Assembly (NCBI GenBank): GCA_045612845.1
Contig: JAZKZV010000025.1
Coordinates: forward strand, 124,001-188,000
Reading direction: 5' to 3'
DNA length: 64,000 bases
Source of the DNA: Ornithomonoglobus_A sp045612845
Lineage (GTDB): Bacteria; Bacillota; Clostridia; UBA1381
Positions 15,006-23,869 of this stretch are shown here, piece by piece (the stretch's first letter is position 1; each line of letters begins with the position of its first letter). The translations under genes were made by a program, and so were the position numbers. The notes under the pieces are model-generated. The model was given only the letters and a program-made list of their open reading frames with translations. It was not told the origin of the DNA and searched no databases.

Positions 15006-16013
15006 ATGGCGCTGATTTTACCAAAGGATTATAAATCAAAGCTTGACAGTCGTACAACAGAGTTGGCAATCAAGTTCATTAAAGATACATTTCAGAACGA
15101 GTTAAAGAATGCACTTAATTTGCAACGCATTTCTGCACCGATGTTTGTAAATCCCAAAACAGGTTTAAATGATAATCTTAGCGGCGTCGAAAGACCTGTT
15201 TCGTTTGACGCACCTCACGTTTGTAAAGAAAATCTCGAAATTGTTCATTCACTTGCAAAGTGGAAGAGATATTCGTTGGGTAAATATGATTTTGGTGTAG
15301 GCGAGGGCTTATACACAGATATGAATGCTATAAGACGTGATGAGGAGGTAGATAATCTACATTCAATTTACGTTGACCAATGGGACTGGGAGCTTGTAAT
15401 TGATAAAGAACAAAGAAATATGGCTACACTAAAAGATGTAGTTAACAAGATATATGGTGCTATTGTTTCTACAAGCTCAATTCTGTGTGAGAAATTCGAG
15501 GGTGTTGAAACAATATTCCCGGAGGAAATAACATTTGTTACAACACAGGAGCTTGAGGATATGTACCCTGACCTTACACCAAAGGAAAGAGAAAATACAC
15601 TTTTAAGAGAAAAGAAAGCTGTATTTTTAATGCAGATAGGTAAAACTCTTAACTCGGGCGAAAAGCATGACGGCAGAGCACCTGACTATGATGACTGGGA
15701 GTTAAATGGTGATATTTTACTTTATTATCCGCTTCTTGATATATCCTTTGAGCTTTCAAGTATGGGTATAAGAGTTGATGAAGAAACACTAAAAAGACAG
15801 TGTGAGTTAGCAAACTGTGAGGACAGACTGTCCATGGAATTCCATAAAGCTATTTTGGAGAAAAGACTTCCTTACACAGTGGGTGGCGGAATAGGTCAGT
15901 CAAGATTATGTATGATAATGCTTAATAAAGCGCATATAGGCGAAGTTCATGCATCAGTATGGCCACAGGAACAAATAGAAAAATGCAAGAGTGCGGGAAT
16001 TACACTCATATAA
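15006..16013 (+). CDS. asnA: Aspartate-ammonia ligase (ammonia-dependent asparagine synthetase)
   Basis: Makes asparagine from aspartate, ATP and ammonia by a class-II tRNA-synthetase-like fold. Recognised by LNLQRISAPMFVNPKTGLND, RPVSFDA, VHSLAKWKRYSLG, YTDMNAIRRDEE, DQWDWE and the C-terminal GGGIGQSRLCMIMLNKAHIGEVHASVWP-type block. The 335-residue length fits the family (330). AGGAG precedes ATG 15006 closely; an in-frame ATG at 14985 is inside the preceding gene and lacks a site. It is followed after 20 bases by asnS, so product and consumer are co-expressed. Confidence 0.96.
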   Translation: MALILPKDYKSKLDSRTTELAIKFIKDTFQNELKNALNLQRISAPMFVNPKTGLNDNLSGVERPVSFDAPHVCKENLEIVHSLAKWKRYSLGKYDFGVGEGLYTDMNAIRRDEEVDNLHSIYVDQWDWELVIDKEQRNMATLKDVVNKIYGAIVSTSSILCEKFEGVETIFPEEITFVTTQELEDMYPDLTPKERENTLLREKKAVFLMQIGKTLNSGEKHDGRAPDYDDWELNGDILLYYPLLDISFELSSMGIRVDEETLKRQCELANCEDRLSMEFHKAILEKRLPYTVGGGIGQSRLCMIMLNKAHIGEVHASVWPQEQIEKCKSAGITLI

Positions 16014-16033
16014 TTTAGGAGGAAATAACAATA

Positions 16034-17425
16034 ATGAAAACAGTAATAAAAAAGCTTTTCAGAACGCCCGATGAATTTGCTCAAAAGACAATAACAGTTT
16101 CGGGTTGGATAAGAACAATAAGAGTATCAAAAAACTTTGGTTTTGTTGAGTTGAATGACGGTTCGTTCTTTAAAAATCTACAGATAATAGTAGAGGCAGA
16201 TAAATTAGAAAACTTTGCACAAATTTCAAAGCTAAACGTTGGTGCATCGCTAACTGCAACAGGTGTACTTGTTATGACTCCCGAAGCACAGCAACCGTTT
16301 GAATTAAAGGCGGATGACGTAATTATAGAGGGTGAATCAACCCCCGATTATCCATTACAGAAAAAACGCCACACCTTCGAATATTTGCGTACAATTTCGC
16401 ATCTAAGACCTCGAACAAACACATTTGCGGCAGTTTTCAGAATGAGATCTGTTATTGCATATGCAATTCATCAGTTCTTCCAGGAGAGAGGCTTTGTATA
16501 TGTTCATACTCCAATTATAACTGCAAGCGACTGCGAGGGTGCAGGCGAAATGTTTAAGGTTTCAACTCTCGATTTCGAGAATATGCCAAAGGACGAAAAT
16601 GGTAATGTAGACTACAGTAAAGACTTTTTTGGTAAAAGTGCAAATCTTACAGTAAGCGGACAGCTTAATGTAGAAACATATTGTATGGCATTTAGAAATG
16701 TATACACATTCGGTCCGACATTCAGAGCAGAAAACTCAAACCCAACACGTCATGCAGCAGAATCCTGGATGATTGAGCCCGAAATGGCATTTGCAGAACT
16801 TAGCGACGATATGGCTCTTGCAGAAGATATGCTAAAATATGTAATAAACTACTGTCTGGAAAATGCACCTGAGGAAATGGAATTCTTTAATAAGTTTGTT
16901 GATAAAACATTGCTTGACAGATTAAACAACGTAGTATCAAACGACTTTGGACACGTTACCTATACAGAAGCTATCGAAATTTTAGAAAAGCATAACGATA
17001 AATTTGCATATAAGGTAAGCTGGGGTTGTGATTTACAAACAGAGCACGAAAGATATTTAACAGAGGAAATCTTTAAAAAGCCTGTATTTGTAACTGACTA
17101 TCCAAAAGAAATCAAGGCATTCTATATGAAGCTTAATGACGATAACAAAACTGTTGCCGCAATGGACCTTCTTGTACCAGGTGTTGGTGAGATAATAGGA
17201 GGCAGTCAGAGAGAAGAAAACTACGATACACTTGTTAGCAGAATGGAAGAATGTGGCCTTGAAGCTAAGGATTATGACTTCTATCTTGACTTAAGAAAGT
17301 ATGGTACAAACAAGCATGCGGGATTCGGTCTTGGCTTTGAAAGAGCAGTAATGTATATAACAGGTATGTCAAACATAAGAGACGTAATTCCGTTCCCAAG
17401 AACTGTAGGAACTGTTGAATTCTAA
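16034..17425 (+). CDS. asnS: Asparaginyl-tRNA synthetase
   Basis: Class IIb aminoacyl-tRNA synthetase charging tRNA-Asn. An N-terminal OB fold (about 15-105; VSGWIRTIRVSKNFGFVEL) binds the anticodon. The catalytic domain has motif 2 around TFRAENSNPTRHAAE with an Asn-specific EPEMAF stretch, and motif 3 HAGFGLGFERAVMYITG near the end. The 463 residues are the normal length. TAGGAGG lies upstream of the ATG. Direct charging means this organism need not depend on the GatCAB route for Asn-tRNA. It is the end of the DUF896-asnA-asnS run. Confidence 0.97.
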   Translation: MKTVIKKLFRTPDEFAQKTITVSGWIRTIRVSKNFGFVELNDGSFFKNLQIIVEADKLENFAQISKLNVGASLTATGVLVMTPEAQQPFELKADDVIIEGESTPDYPLQKKRHTFEYLRTISHLRPRTNTFAAVFRMRSVIAYAIHQFFQERGFVYVHTPIITASDCEGAGEMFKVSTLDFENMPKDENGNVDYSKDFFGKSANLTVSGQLNVETYCMAFRNVYTFGPTFRAENSNPTRHAAESWMIEPEMAFAELSDDMALAEDMLKYVINYCLENAPEEMEFFNKFVDKTLLDRLNNVVSNDFGHVTYTEAIEILEKHNDKFAYKVSWGCDLQTEHERYLTEEIFKKPVFVTDYPKEIKAFYMKLNDDNKTVAAMDLLVPGVGEIIGGSQREENYDTLVSRMEECGLEAKDYDFYLDLRKYGTNKHAGFGLGFERAVMYITGMSNIRDVIPFPRTVGTVEF

Positions 17426-17455
17426 TTTTTTGTATATATAAGGAGTGGAGAAATA

Positions 17456-18268
17456 ATGTCATCATTTGTTAAATTAGGTATAGCATTGGTTGCGCTTATT
17501 ATAGTTTATAATATGGTAAGACCCTTGTTTTGGGTGGCTATTATTGCTCTTGTTATATATTGTATATATCTTGGTATACCAAACTACCATGTTATAAAAG
17601 CACAGGGAGCAATGGCAGACGGTGATTACAAAAAAGCAATCCGTTCATACAAAAAAGCCATTGCAACAAAAAGAGTAGGCGCAGATGTAAAAATCAACTA
17701 TGCCTATACGTTAATGCGTGTTGGAGAATTTAAGCGGGCAGAGTCCGTTTTGGATGATGTAATCCGCCTTGATAACTCAAAGAATGATGATGTAAAAAAT
17801 GCCGCAAAACAACAACTTTGTATGGTATATTATAAGCAGGGCAGAATGCGCGAGGCATTGGATGGTGCATATAAAATGTTTAATAGCGGTTATAAAAATT
17901 CCAATCTATATGCAATGCTTGGCTACTTTAAAATATTGAATAACGAGCCGATAGATGATGTTACGTGCTTTTGTGAAGAGGCATACGAATTTAACAGCGA
18001 TAACAGAGATATAGTTGACAACTTATCAATTTGCTATTATAAGCAGGGACGTTATGAGGAGGCAAAGGAGCTTTCCGATATAATTCTCGAAAAAAATCCG
18101 CAGTTTGTTGAGGCATACTATCATGGCGCTCAAATAGCTATTAAGTGCAAGGATTTAGAGAGAGCAAAAGAGCTTGCATCAAAAATAGATGCTTGTAACC
18201 GCTCTGATATGACAACAATAAGCGAGAGTGAGGTTAATAAGCTTAAGAGAGAGGTTGGTTTAATATGA
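17456..18268 (+). CDS. Membrane-anchored TPR protein
   Basis: A 270-residue protein with one long or two short hydrophobic helices at about residues 5-45 and then a cytoplasmic or external array of about five to six tetratricopeptide repeats. Repeats are visible at DGDYKKAIRSYKKAIAT, VGEFKRAESVLDDVIRL, KQGRMREALDGAYKM, KQGRYEEAKELSDIIL and KDLERAKELASKI. TPR arrays mediate protein contacts; the partner is unknown. AAGGAG precedes ATG 17456. Its stop overlaps the rarA start by four bases (ATGA), so the two are translationally coupled. Confidence 0.8.
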   Translation: MSSFVKLGIALVALIIVYNMVRPLFWVAIIALVIYCIYLGIPNYHVIKAQGAMADGDYKKAIRSYKKAIATKRVGADVKINYAYTLMRVGEFKRAESVLDDVIRLDNSKNDDVKNAAKQQLCMVYYKQGRMREALDGAYKMFNSGYKNSNLYAMLGYFKILNNEPIDDVTCFCEEAYEFNSDNRDIVDNLSICYYKQGRYEEAKELSDIILEKNPQFVEAYYHGAQIAIKCKDLERAKELASKIDACNRSDMTTISESEVNKLKREVGLI

Positions 18269-19545
18269 GTATATCGCCTCTTGCAGACAGGCTAAGACCC
18301 TCAACACTCGATGAGGTTGTTGGGCAAAAAAAGCTTTTGGGTGAGGGTAAGCTTCTCAGAAAGATTATAGAAAACAACCAAATCCCCAATATGATTTTCT
18401 ATGGCCCAAGCGGAGTTGGGAAAACCACTGTTGCAAATATCATTGCCTCAAGGACGGGTAAAACACTTCATCGACTTAACGCAACGAATGCGAGTGTTTC
18501 GGATATAAAGGATATTGTGTCCACACTCGACTCGTTTTTGGCAATGGACGGAGTGCTTTTATATCTTGACGAAATACAACACTTTAATAAAAAACAGCAA
18601 CAGTCATTGCTCGAATATATGGAAAACGGTAAAATTACTCTAATTGCAAGTACAACCGAAAATCCGTATTTTTATGTGTATAATGCAGTATTATCCCGAA
18701 GTGTCGTATTTGAGTTTGAGAGCGTTTTAGGTGAGGATATAGAACTTGCACTAAAAAGAGCAATATCATATCTTGAAGTGAATGACTACAAAGGCTACAA
18801 AATAAATGTACAAAAAGAAGCAATAACACATATGGCACAATGTGCAAACGGGGATGTAAGAAAAGCTCTTAACTCCTTAGAGGTTGCATGTATGTCGTGT
18901 GATATTAAAGAAAACACAATAAATATAGGTTTAGAAACTGCAGTTGAAGCTACACAGAAAAAGGCACTAAAGTACGATAAAGACGGTGATAGTCATTATG
19001 ATATTTTGAGTGCATTCCAAAAATCTGTACGCGGCTCTGATGCAGACGCGGCAATTCACTACCTTGCACGTCTTGTGAGTGCGGGGGATTTGCAAAGTAT
19101 ATGCCGCAGGGTTCTTGTTATGGCATGTGAGGATATAGGCCTTGCATATCCACAAGCAATAAGTGTTGTAAAATCGTGTGTTGACAGTGCACTGCAATTA
19201 GGTTTTCCCGAAGCGAGAATACCTCTTGCGCAGGCGGTTATATTACTTGCAACTGCCCCAAAATCCAACAGTGCAATAAATGCAATAGATGCAGCGTTAT
19301 CAGACCTTAGCACAAGAGACACAGGTGATATCCCTCCTCATCTTAAGGATGCACACTATGGTGGTGCAAAAAAGATGGGACGTGGAATAGAATATAAGTA
19401 TCCGCATATGTTCGAAAACCATTATGTTGAGCAACAGTATCTTCCTGATAACATAAAAAATGCCATATATTATGAATATGGTGATAATAAGGCAGAAAAC
19501 AGTGCAAAGCAATATTGGGAAAAAATAAAAAGAAAAAAAGAATAG
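18265..19545 (+). CDS. rarA: Replication-associated recombination protein A (AAA+ ATPase)
   Basis: RarA/MgsA family ATPase acting at stalled replication forks. N-terminal PLADRLRPSTLDEVVGQ is the family signature; Walker A is GPSGVGKTT, Walker B LYLDEIQHFNKKQQ, with sensor-1 ASTTENP and arginine-finger region NAVLSRS. The C-terminal tetramerisation domain contains YPHMFENHYVEQQYLPD. The 426 residues match the family. It overlaps the TPR gene by four bases and is followed by a terminator-like structure. Confidence 0.95.
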   Translation: MSISPLADRLRPSTLDEVVGQKKLLGEGKLLRKIIENNQIPNMIFYGPSGVGKTTVANIIASRTGKTLHRLNATNASVSDIKDIVSTLDSFLAMDGVLLYLDEIQHFNKKQQQSLLEYMENGKITLIASTTENPYFYVYNAVLSRSVVFEFESVLGEDIELALKRAISYLEVNDYKGYKINVQKEAITHMAQCANGDVRKALNSLEVACMSCDIKENTINIGLETAVEATQKKALKYDKDGDSHYDILSAFQKSVRGSDADAAIHYLARLVSAGDLQSICRRVLVMACEDIGLAYPQAISVVKSCVDSALQLGFPEARIPLAQAVILLATAPKSNSAINAIDAALSDLSTRDTGDIPPHLKDAHYGGAKKMGRGIEYKYPHMFENHYVEQQYLPDNIKNAIYYEYGDNKAENSAKQYWEKIKRKKE

Positions 19546-19549
19546 TAAT

Positions 19550-19612
19550 ACCCTCAAAAGGAAAAGATAACTATATAAATTTATAGCTATAGCTTTTTGG
19601 GGGTGTTTTTTT
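19550..19612 (+). terminator. Terminator-like hairpin after rarA that overlaps the next gene's start
   Basis: ACCCTCAAAAG (19550-19560) pairs imperfectly with CTTTTTGGGGGT (19593-19604), enclosing a smaller CTATA/TATAG hairpin, then seven T residues (19606-19612). Its right arm contains GGGGGTG, a potential ribosome site for the downstream transporter. Confidence 0.55.
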
Positions 19613-20477
19613 GTTAAACAAAGGTAAAATGTATCTTTGTATTTCTGCATTTATATACGGACTCGCACCTATACTTGCAAAGTTTGCATATGATGGCGGT
19701 GTTAATGTGATTACAATTACTTTTTTACGTGCTGCGCTTGCTATACCCGTCCTTGTTGTAATTCTAAAAGCGGACAGGATTTCTCTTAAAATTACAAGAA
19801 AAGAATTAGTACAAATACTTCTGCTTGCAACACTTGGCGGTGCGCTGCCTATTTTGCTTTTATATATTTCGTACAATCATATTTCGGCAGGTCTTGCAAC
19901 AACTCTACATTTTGTGTATCCCATTCTTATTATTTTTGCATCCTCTGTAATTTACCGCGAAAAAATATCAAAAACAACAATTTTATCTGCAATTATCGTA
20001 ACTATCGGTATATTTATGTTTGCAGATATAAACAGCGCAGCTGATAAAATAGGAATTATACTTGCAATCTTGTCGGGCGTGTTGTACAGTTTTTATGTTA
20101 TATATATGGATAAATCAGGACTCGATAAAATGCAATACTCTAAGTTTACCTTTTATCTTATGCTATTTATGAGTATATCGGTATTGCTTTTCGGAATTGC
20201 TACAGACAGTGTTTCATTTGCAATATCCTCAAAATCATGGGCATATTCAATTTTAATATCAATACTGATTACAATTTTTGCAACACCGCTCTTTCAGGTG
20301 GGAGTGAGATATGAGGGCGCTGCTACTGCGGGAATTATTTCTACCGTTGAGCCTATTACAACCATAATTCTTGGTGCGATTTTTTTGGGTGAGGCAATGC
20401 AACCGTCGCAGTATCTTGGCGGTGCACTTGTTATAATAGGTGTTGTGGCTGCAAATCATAGTATGAACAGGATGTAG
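19611..20477 (+). CDS. EamA-family drug/metabolite transporter
   Basis: A 288-residue integral membrane protein with about ten helices built from two EamA repeats (about residues 5-140 and 150-285). Typical patterns are FIYGLAPILAKFAYDGGVN, TFLRAALAIPVL, LHFVYPILIIFASSVIYREK and, in the second half, TVEPITTIILGAIFLGEAM. Substrate is unknown for such proteins. Start is uncertain: TTG 19611 would use GGGGGTG as ribosome site, ATG 19629 would use AAAGG with only four bases between. It stands alone between two terminators or promoters. Confidence 0.85.
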   Translation: MLNKGKMYLCISAFIYGLAPILAKFAYDGGVNVITITFLRAALAIPVLVVILKADRISLKITRKELVQILLLATLGGALPILLLYISYNHISAGLATTLHFVYPILIIFASSVIYREKISKTTILSAIIVTIGIFMFADINSAADKIGIILAILSGVLYSFYVIYMDKSGLDKMQYSKFTFYLMLFMSISVLLFGIATDSVSFAISSKSWAYSILISILITIFATPLFQVGVRYEGAATAGIISTVEPITTIILGAIFLGEAMQPSQYLGGALVIIGVVAANHSMNRM

Positions 20478-20506
20478 GATTATAATTTTTTGGCTATATT
20501 AACACT

Positions 20507-20534
20507 TGATTATTTTTAAAAAATATGAGATAAT
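20507..20534 (+). promoter_or_regulatory. Promoter for the DUF512-der-plsY-gpsA operon
   Basis: -35 TTGATT (20507-20512), 16-base spacer, -10 GATAAT (20529-20534), about 40 bases before the first gene. Confidence 0.5.
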
Positions 20535-20572
20535 AGTATAAATATATCTTTTATTGGTGAGGGGTTATATAT

Positions 20573-21892
20573 ATGCATATAGTTAATACAACAATTAAAT
20601 ATGTAGAAGAAGGCTCACTTGCCGAACAAGCAGGAATACAGTCTGGCGATAAATTGCTTAAAATAAATGACCATGATGTAAGGGATGTTTTAGAGTACAG
20701 ATATCTCATGGCAGAATATGAGGTTACTCTGGAAATTAAAAAAGCAGATGGTACCATTGAGGTTATAACTATAGAAAACGACTATGACGATATAGGCATA
20801 GAATTCGAAGAAGAGCTTTTGGATACAGCACAAAGCTGTACAAACAAGTGTATATTCTGTTTTATTGACCAACTCCCTAAAGGGATGAGAGACACTGTCT
20901 ATTTTAAAGATGATGATACAAGACTTTCATTTTTACAGGGTAATTATGTAACACTTACCAATATGAACGACGAAGAAATAGACAGACTTATTTCTATGCG
21001 TGTATCACCAATAAACATAAGTGTTCATACAACAAATCCCGAACTGAGATGCATGATGTTAAACAACAGATTTGCGGGTAAATGCTTTGATATAATGAAA
21101 AAGCTTTATAAAAATAAAATTATGATGAACTGTCAGATAGTGCTTTGCCCGGATGTGAATGATAAGGAAAATCTTGAACGTTCACTTGATGATATGGCGT
21201 CATTATACCCATATGTAAACAGTATATCTGTTGTGCCTGTGGGTTTAACAAAATATCGTGATGGGTTATATCCCTTAAAGCCATTTAATAAGGAAAGCTC
21301 AAAAGAAGTTGTAGAGCAGGTGGGAAAAATACAAGATGAGCTTTATGAAAAATTAGGAACAAGGCTTGTGTATTTATCCGATGAATTTTACATAAATGCA
21401 GATTTACCAATTCCGGATGCTGAGCATTATGAGGATTTTCCGCAGATAGAAAATGGTGTAGGTCTTGTTGCAAGTTTTCGCGAGGAATTTGAGCAAGCCA
21501 TAACCTATGCAAAAAAAGGCGATAATAACAGACGTGTAATATTAGTAACAGGCGAGCTTGTTTATCCGTTTATTACGGAAATGGCACACAAGGTACAACA
21601 AAAGACAGGTGTACAAACAAAGGTGTATCCCATAAAAAACAACTTCTTTGGCGGCGGAGTAAATGTATCGGGTCTTGTTTGCGGTACTGATATAATAGAG
21701 CAAATGCGCCAAAAAACAAACGCAGATGTTTTGCTTATTCCTGATTCTATGCTAAGGGATAATGATGATATTTTCCTTGATGATGTCAGGGTGAGTGATA
21801 TCGAAAAGGAATTGGGGATAAAGGTTATATCTGTTTTAAATGACGGATACGACTTTGTAGAAAAAATTACAGGCGAAGAATTGGAATTTTAA
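20573..21892 (+). CDS. DUF512 radical-SAM/PDZ protein
   Basis: A 439-residue protein with an N-terminal PDZ-like domain (about 1-60; GSLAEQAGIQSGDKLLKIN), a radical-SAM-type cysteine motif CTNKCIFCFIDQLPKGMR (C-x3-C-x2-C, about residues 88-105) and a C-terminal DUF512 domain. This architecture is conserved across Clostridia and cyanobacteria and is usually beside der, as here. The reaction is unknown. GGTGAGGGG precedes the ATG. The gene is the first of a four-gene run and lies 27 bases before der, so a link to ribosome assembly or membrane lipid synthesis is only guilt by association. Confidence 0.9.
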   Translation: MHIVNTTIKYVEEGSLAEQAGIQSGDKLLKINDHDVRDVLEYRYLMAEYEVTLEIKKADGTIEVITIENDYDDIGIEFEEELLDTAQSCTNKCIFCFIDQLPKGMRDTVYFKDDDTRLSFLQGNYVTLTNMNDEEIDRLISMRVSPINISVHTTNPELRCMMLNNRFAGKCFDIMKKLYKNKIMMNCQIVLCPDVNDKENLERSLDDMASLYPYVNSISVVPVGLTKYRDGLYPLKPFNKESSKEVVEQVGKIQDELYEKLGTRLVYLSDEFYINADLPIPDAEHYEDFPQIENGVGLVASFREEFEQAITYAKKGDNNRRVILVTGELVYPFITEMAHKVQQKTGVQTKVYPIKNNFFGGGVNVSGLVCGTDIIEQMRQKTNADVLLIPDSMLRDNDDIFLDDVRVSDIEKELGIKVISVLNDGYDFVEKITGEELEF

Positions 21893-21919
21893 GAATATAC
21901 GAAAGGGGACATAAAAAGC

Positions 21920-23251
21920 ATGAAACCTCTGGTTGCGATAGTTGGAAGACCAAACGTAGGTAAATCAACACTTTTTAATAAAATTACAGGTCAGCGTATA
22001 AGTATTGTGGAGGATACTCCCGGTGTTACGCGAGACAGAATATATGCGGATGCATCCTGGCTTGATAAACACTTTACTCTTGTGGATACAGGCGGTATTG
22101 AGCCCGCATCAAAAGACGAAATACTTGTGCAGATGCGAAGACAGGCTCAGCTTGCAATAGAAATGGCAGATGTTGTTATTCTTATGACCAATGTTCATGA
22201 CGGAGTTACTGCAAACGACCAGGATGTTGCATCAATGCTTTTAAAGGCACAAAAAAGAATAGTTCTTGCGGTAAATAAGGTGGATAATGTAGGCGACCCG
22301 CCATTTGAATTTTACGAATTTTATAATTTAGGTCTCGGCGACCCCATTGCAATTTCATCAACCCATGGTCTTGGTGTGGGTGATTTGTTAGACGAGGTTA
22401 CAGGTTTATTTGACGAAAATGCCGATACTGAGGAAGATGAAGACGAAATAAAGGTAGCAGTAATTGGCAAGCCTAACGCAGGAAAGTCATCGCTTATAAA
22501 TAAAATTCTTGGTGAGGACAGAGTAATAGTTTCAAATATTGCCGGCACAACCCGTGATGCAATAGACTCCCATTATGAAAAGGACGGAGAAAAATATCTC
22601 TTTATTGATACTGCAGGTATGAGAAAACGCGGTAAAATAGAAGAAAACGTTGAGCATTACAGTGTTGTACGTTCGCTTGCTGCAATAGACAGAAGCGATG
22701 TTTGCGTAATAATGATTGATGCTACCGAGGGTATAACAGAGCAGGATACTAAAATTGCAGGCTATGCTCACGAACAGGGTAAGGCTTGTATATTTGCGGT
22801 CAATAAATGGGATATTGTTGATAAGGATAATAGCACAGTTAAGAATTTTACAACAAGAATCCGTGAAGAATTTGCATTTATGTCTTATGCAAAACTTGTG
22901 TTTATAAGTGCAAAAACGGGTCAGAGAGTGGATAAGCTTTTTGAAGAAATTAAGCTTGTTAATGAACAACATAAGCGCAGAATTACAACAGGTATGCTAA
23001 ATGATGTTCTAAACGAGGCAATTCACAAGCAACAACCCCCATCAGATAAGGGCAGACGTCTTAAAATATACTATGGAACACAGGTTGCAACAGCACCGCC
23101 TGCGTTTGTTATATTTGCAAACTCAAAGGATTTGTTCCACTATTCATACCTGAGATTTATAGAAAATCAAATCAGAGAGAACTTTGGTTTTGAGGGTACT
23201 CCGCTTAAGTTTATGGTAAGAGAAAAGGGAGGAAAAAAAGATGACGAATAA
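21920..23251 (+). CDS. der: Ribosome-associated GTPase Der (EngA)
   Basis: Essential GTPase with two tandem G domains and a KH-like C-terminal domain, needed for 50S subunit maturation. First G domain: GRPNVGKST (about 8-16), DTPGVTRDR, DTGGIE, NKVD. Second: GKPNAGKSS (about 182-190), DTAGMRKRG, NKWD, SAKTGQRVDKLF. The 443-residue length is standard. GAAAGGGG precedes the ATG. The stop overlaps plsY by 11 bases. Confidence 0.98.
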   Translation: MKPLVAIVGRPNVGKSTLFNKITGQRISIVEDTPGVTRDRIYADASWLDKHFTLVDTGGIEPASKDEILVQMRRQAQLAIEMADVVILMTNVHDGVTANDQDVASMLLKAQKRIVLAVNKVDNVGDPPFEFYEFYNLGLGDPIAISSTHGLGVGDLLDEVTGLFDENADTEEDEDEIKVAVIGKPNAGKSSLINKILGEDRVIVSNIAGTTRDAIDSHYEKDGEKYLFIDTAGMRKRGKIEENVEHYSVVRSLAAIDRSDVCVIMIDATEGITEQDTKIAGYAHEQGKACIFAVNKWDIVDKDNSTVKNFTTRIREEFAFMSYAKLVFISAKTGQRVDKLFEEIKLVNEQHKRRITTGMLNDVLNEAIHKQQPPSDKGRRLKIYYGTQVATAPPAFVIFANSKDLFHYSYLRFIENQIRENFGFEGTPLKFMVREKGGKKDDE

Positions 23252-23846
23252 GATTATTCTGGCAATAGTTGCATATCTTATAGGCTCAATTAACTTTTCT
23301 ATACTGTTGTCTAAACTTGTCGGTGGAAAAGACATAAGAAAAAGTGGCTCAGGAAACGCCGGGGCAACAAATATGCTCCGTACATATGGCAAAAAAATGG
23401 GTATAATAACACTTTTGTTAGATGTGTTAAAAGGTATAGCAGTTATACTGATTTGCCGACTTGTACATGTTGGTAGTGAGTGGGAATACATAAGCGCAGT
23501 ATGTGTGGTATTAGGCCATAATTTTCCGCTTTATTTTGGATTCAAGGGCGGTAAGGGAGTTGCTACAAGTCTTGGTGCGGCACTTATGCTTGATTGGAAA
23601 GTCGGACTTGTTGTTGCAGTTATTGCAATAGGAATTATGGCAATTACAAGGTATGTTTCGTTAGGTTCAATAGTGGGTGGTATTATATATATCATAGCTC
23701 ACTTAATATCTATGTATATATTTAATGAATTCAATTTAATAATACTTACATGTGTAATTGTTATGGGAGGCTTGCTCGTCGCAAGACACCATGCAAATAT
23801 AAAAAGATTACTTACAGGAGTAGAGAGTAAGCTTGGGGCAAAATAA
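23241..23846 (+). CDS. plsY: Acyl-phosphate:glycerol-3-phosphate acyltransferase
   Basis: Membrane enzyme that acylates sn-glycerol-3-phosphate from acyl-phosphate, the first step of phospholipid synthesis. Conserved loops are GSGNAGATNMLRTYGKKMG (substrate phosphate binding), GHNFPLYFGFKGGKGVATSLG and the C-terminal RHHANIKRLLTG. About seven hydrophobic helices in 201 residues, normal for the family. GGGAGG precedes the ATG inside the end of der. The next gene, gpsA, supplies its substrate. Confidence 0.97.
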   Translation: MTNKIILAIVAYLIGSINFSILLSKLVGGKDIRKSGSGNAGATNMLRTYGKKMGIITLLLDVLKGIAVILICRLVHVGSEWEYISAVCVVLGHNFPLYFGFKGGKGVATSLGAALMLDWKVGLVVAVIAIGIMAITRYVSLGSIVGGIIYIIAHLISMYIFNEFNLIILTCVIVMGGLLVARHHANIKRLLTGVESKLGAK

Positions 23847-23869
23847 ACGCAGAAAGGGAGATTTTGGAT

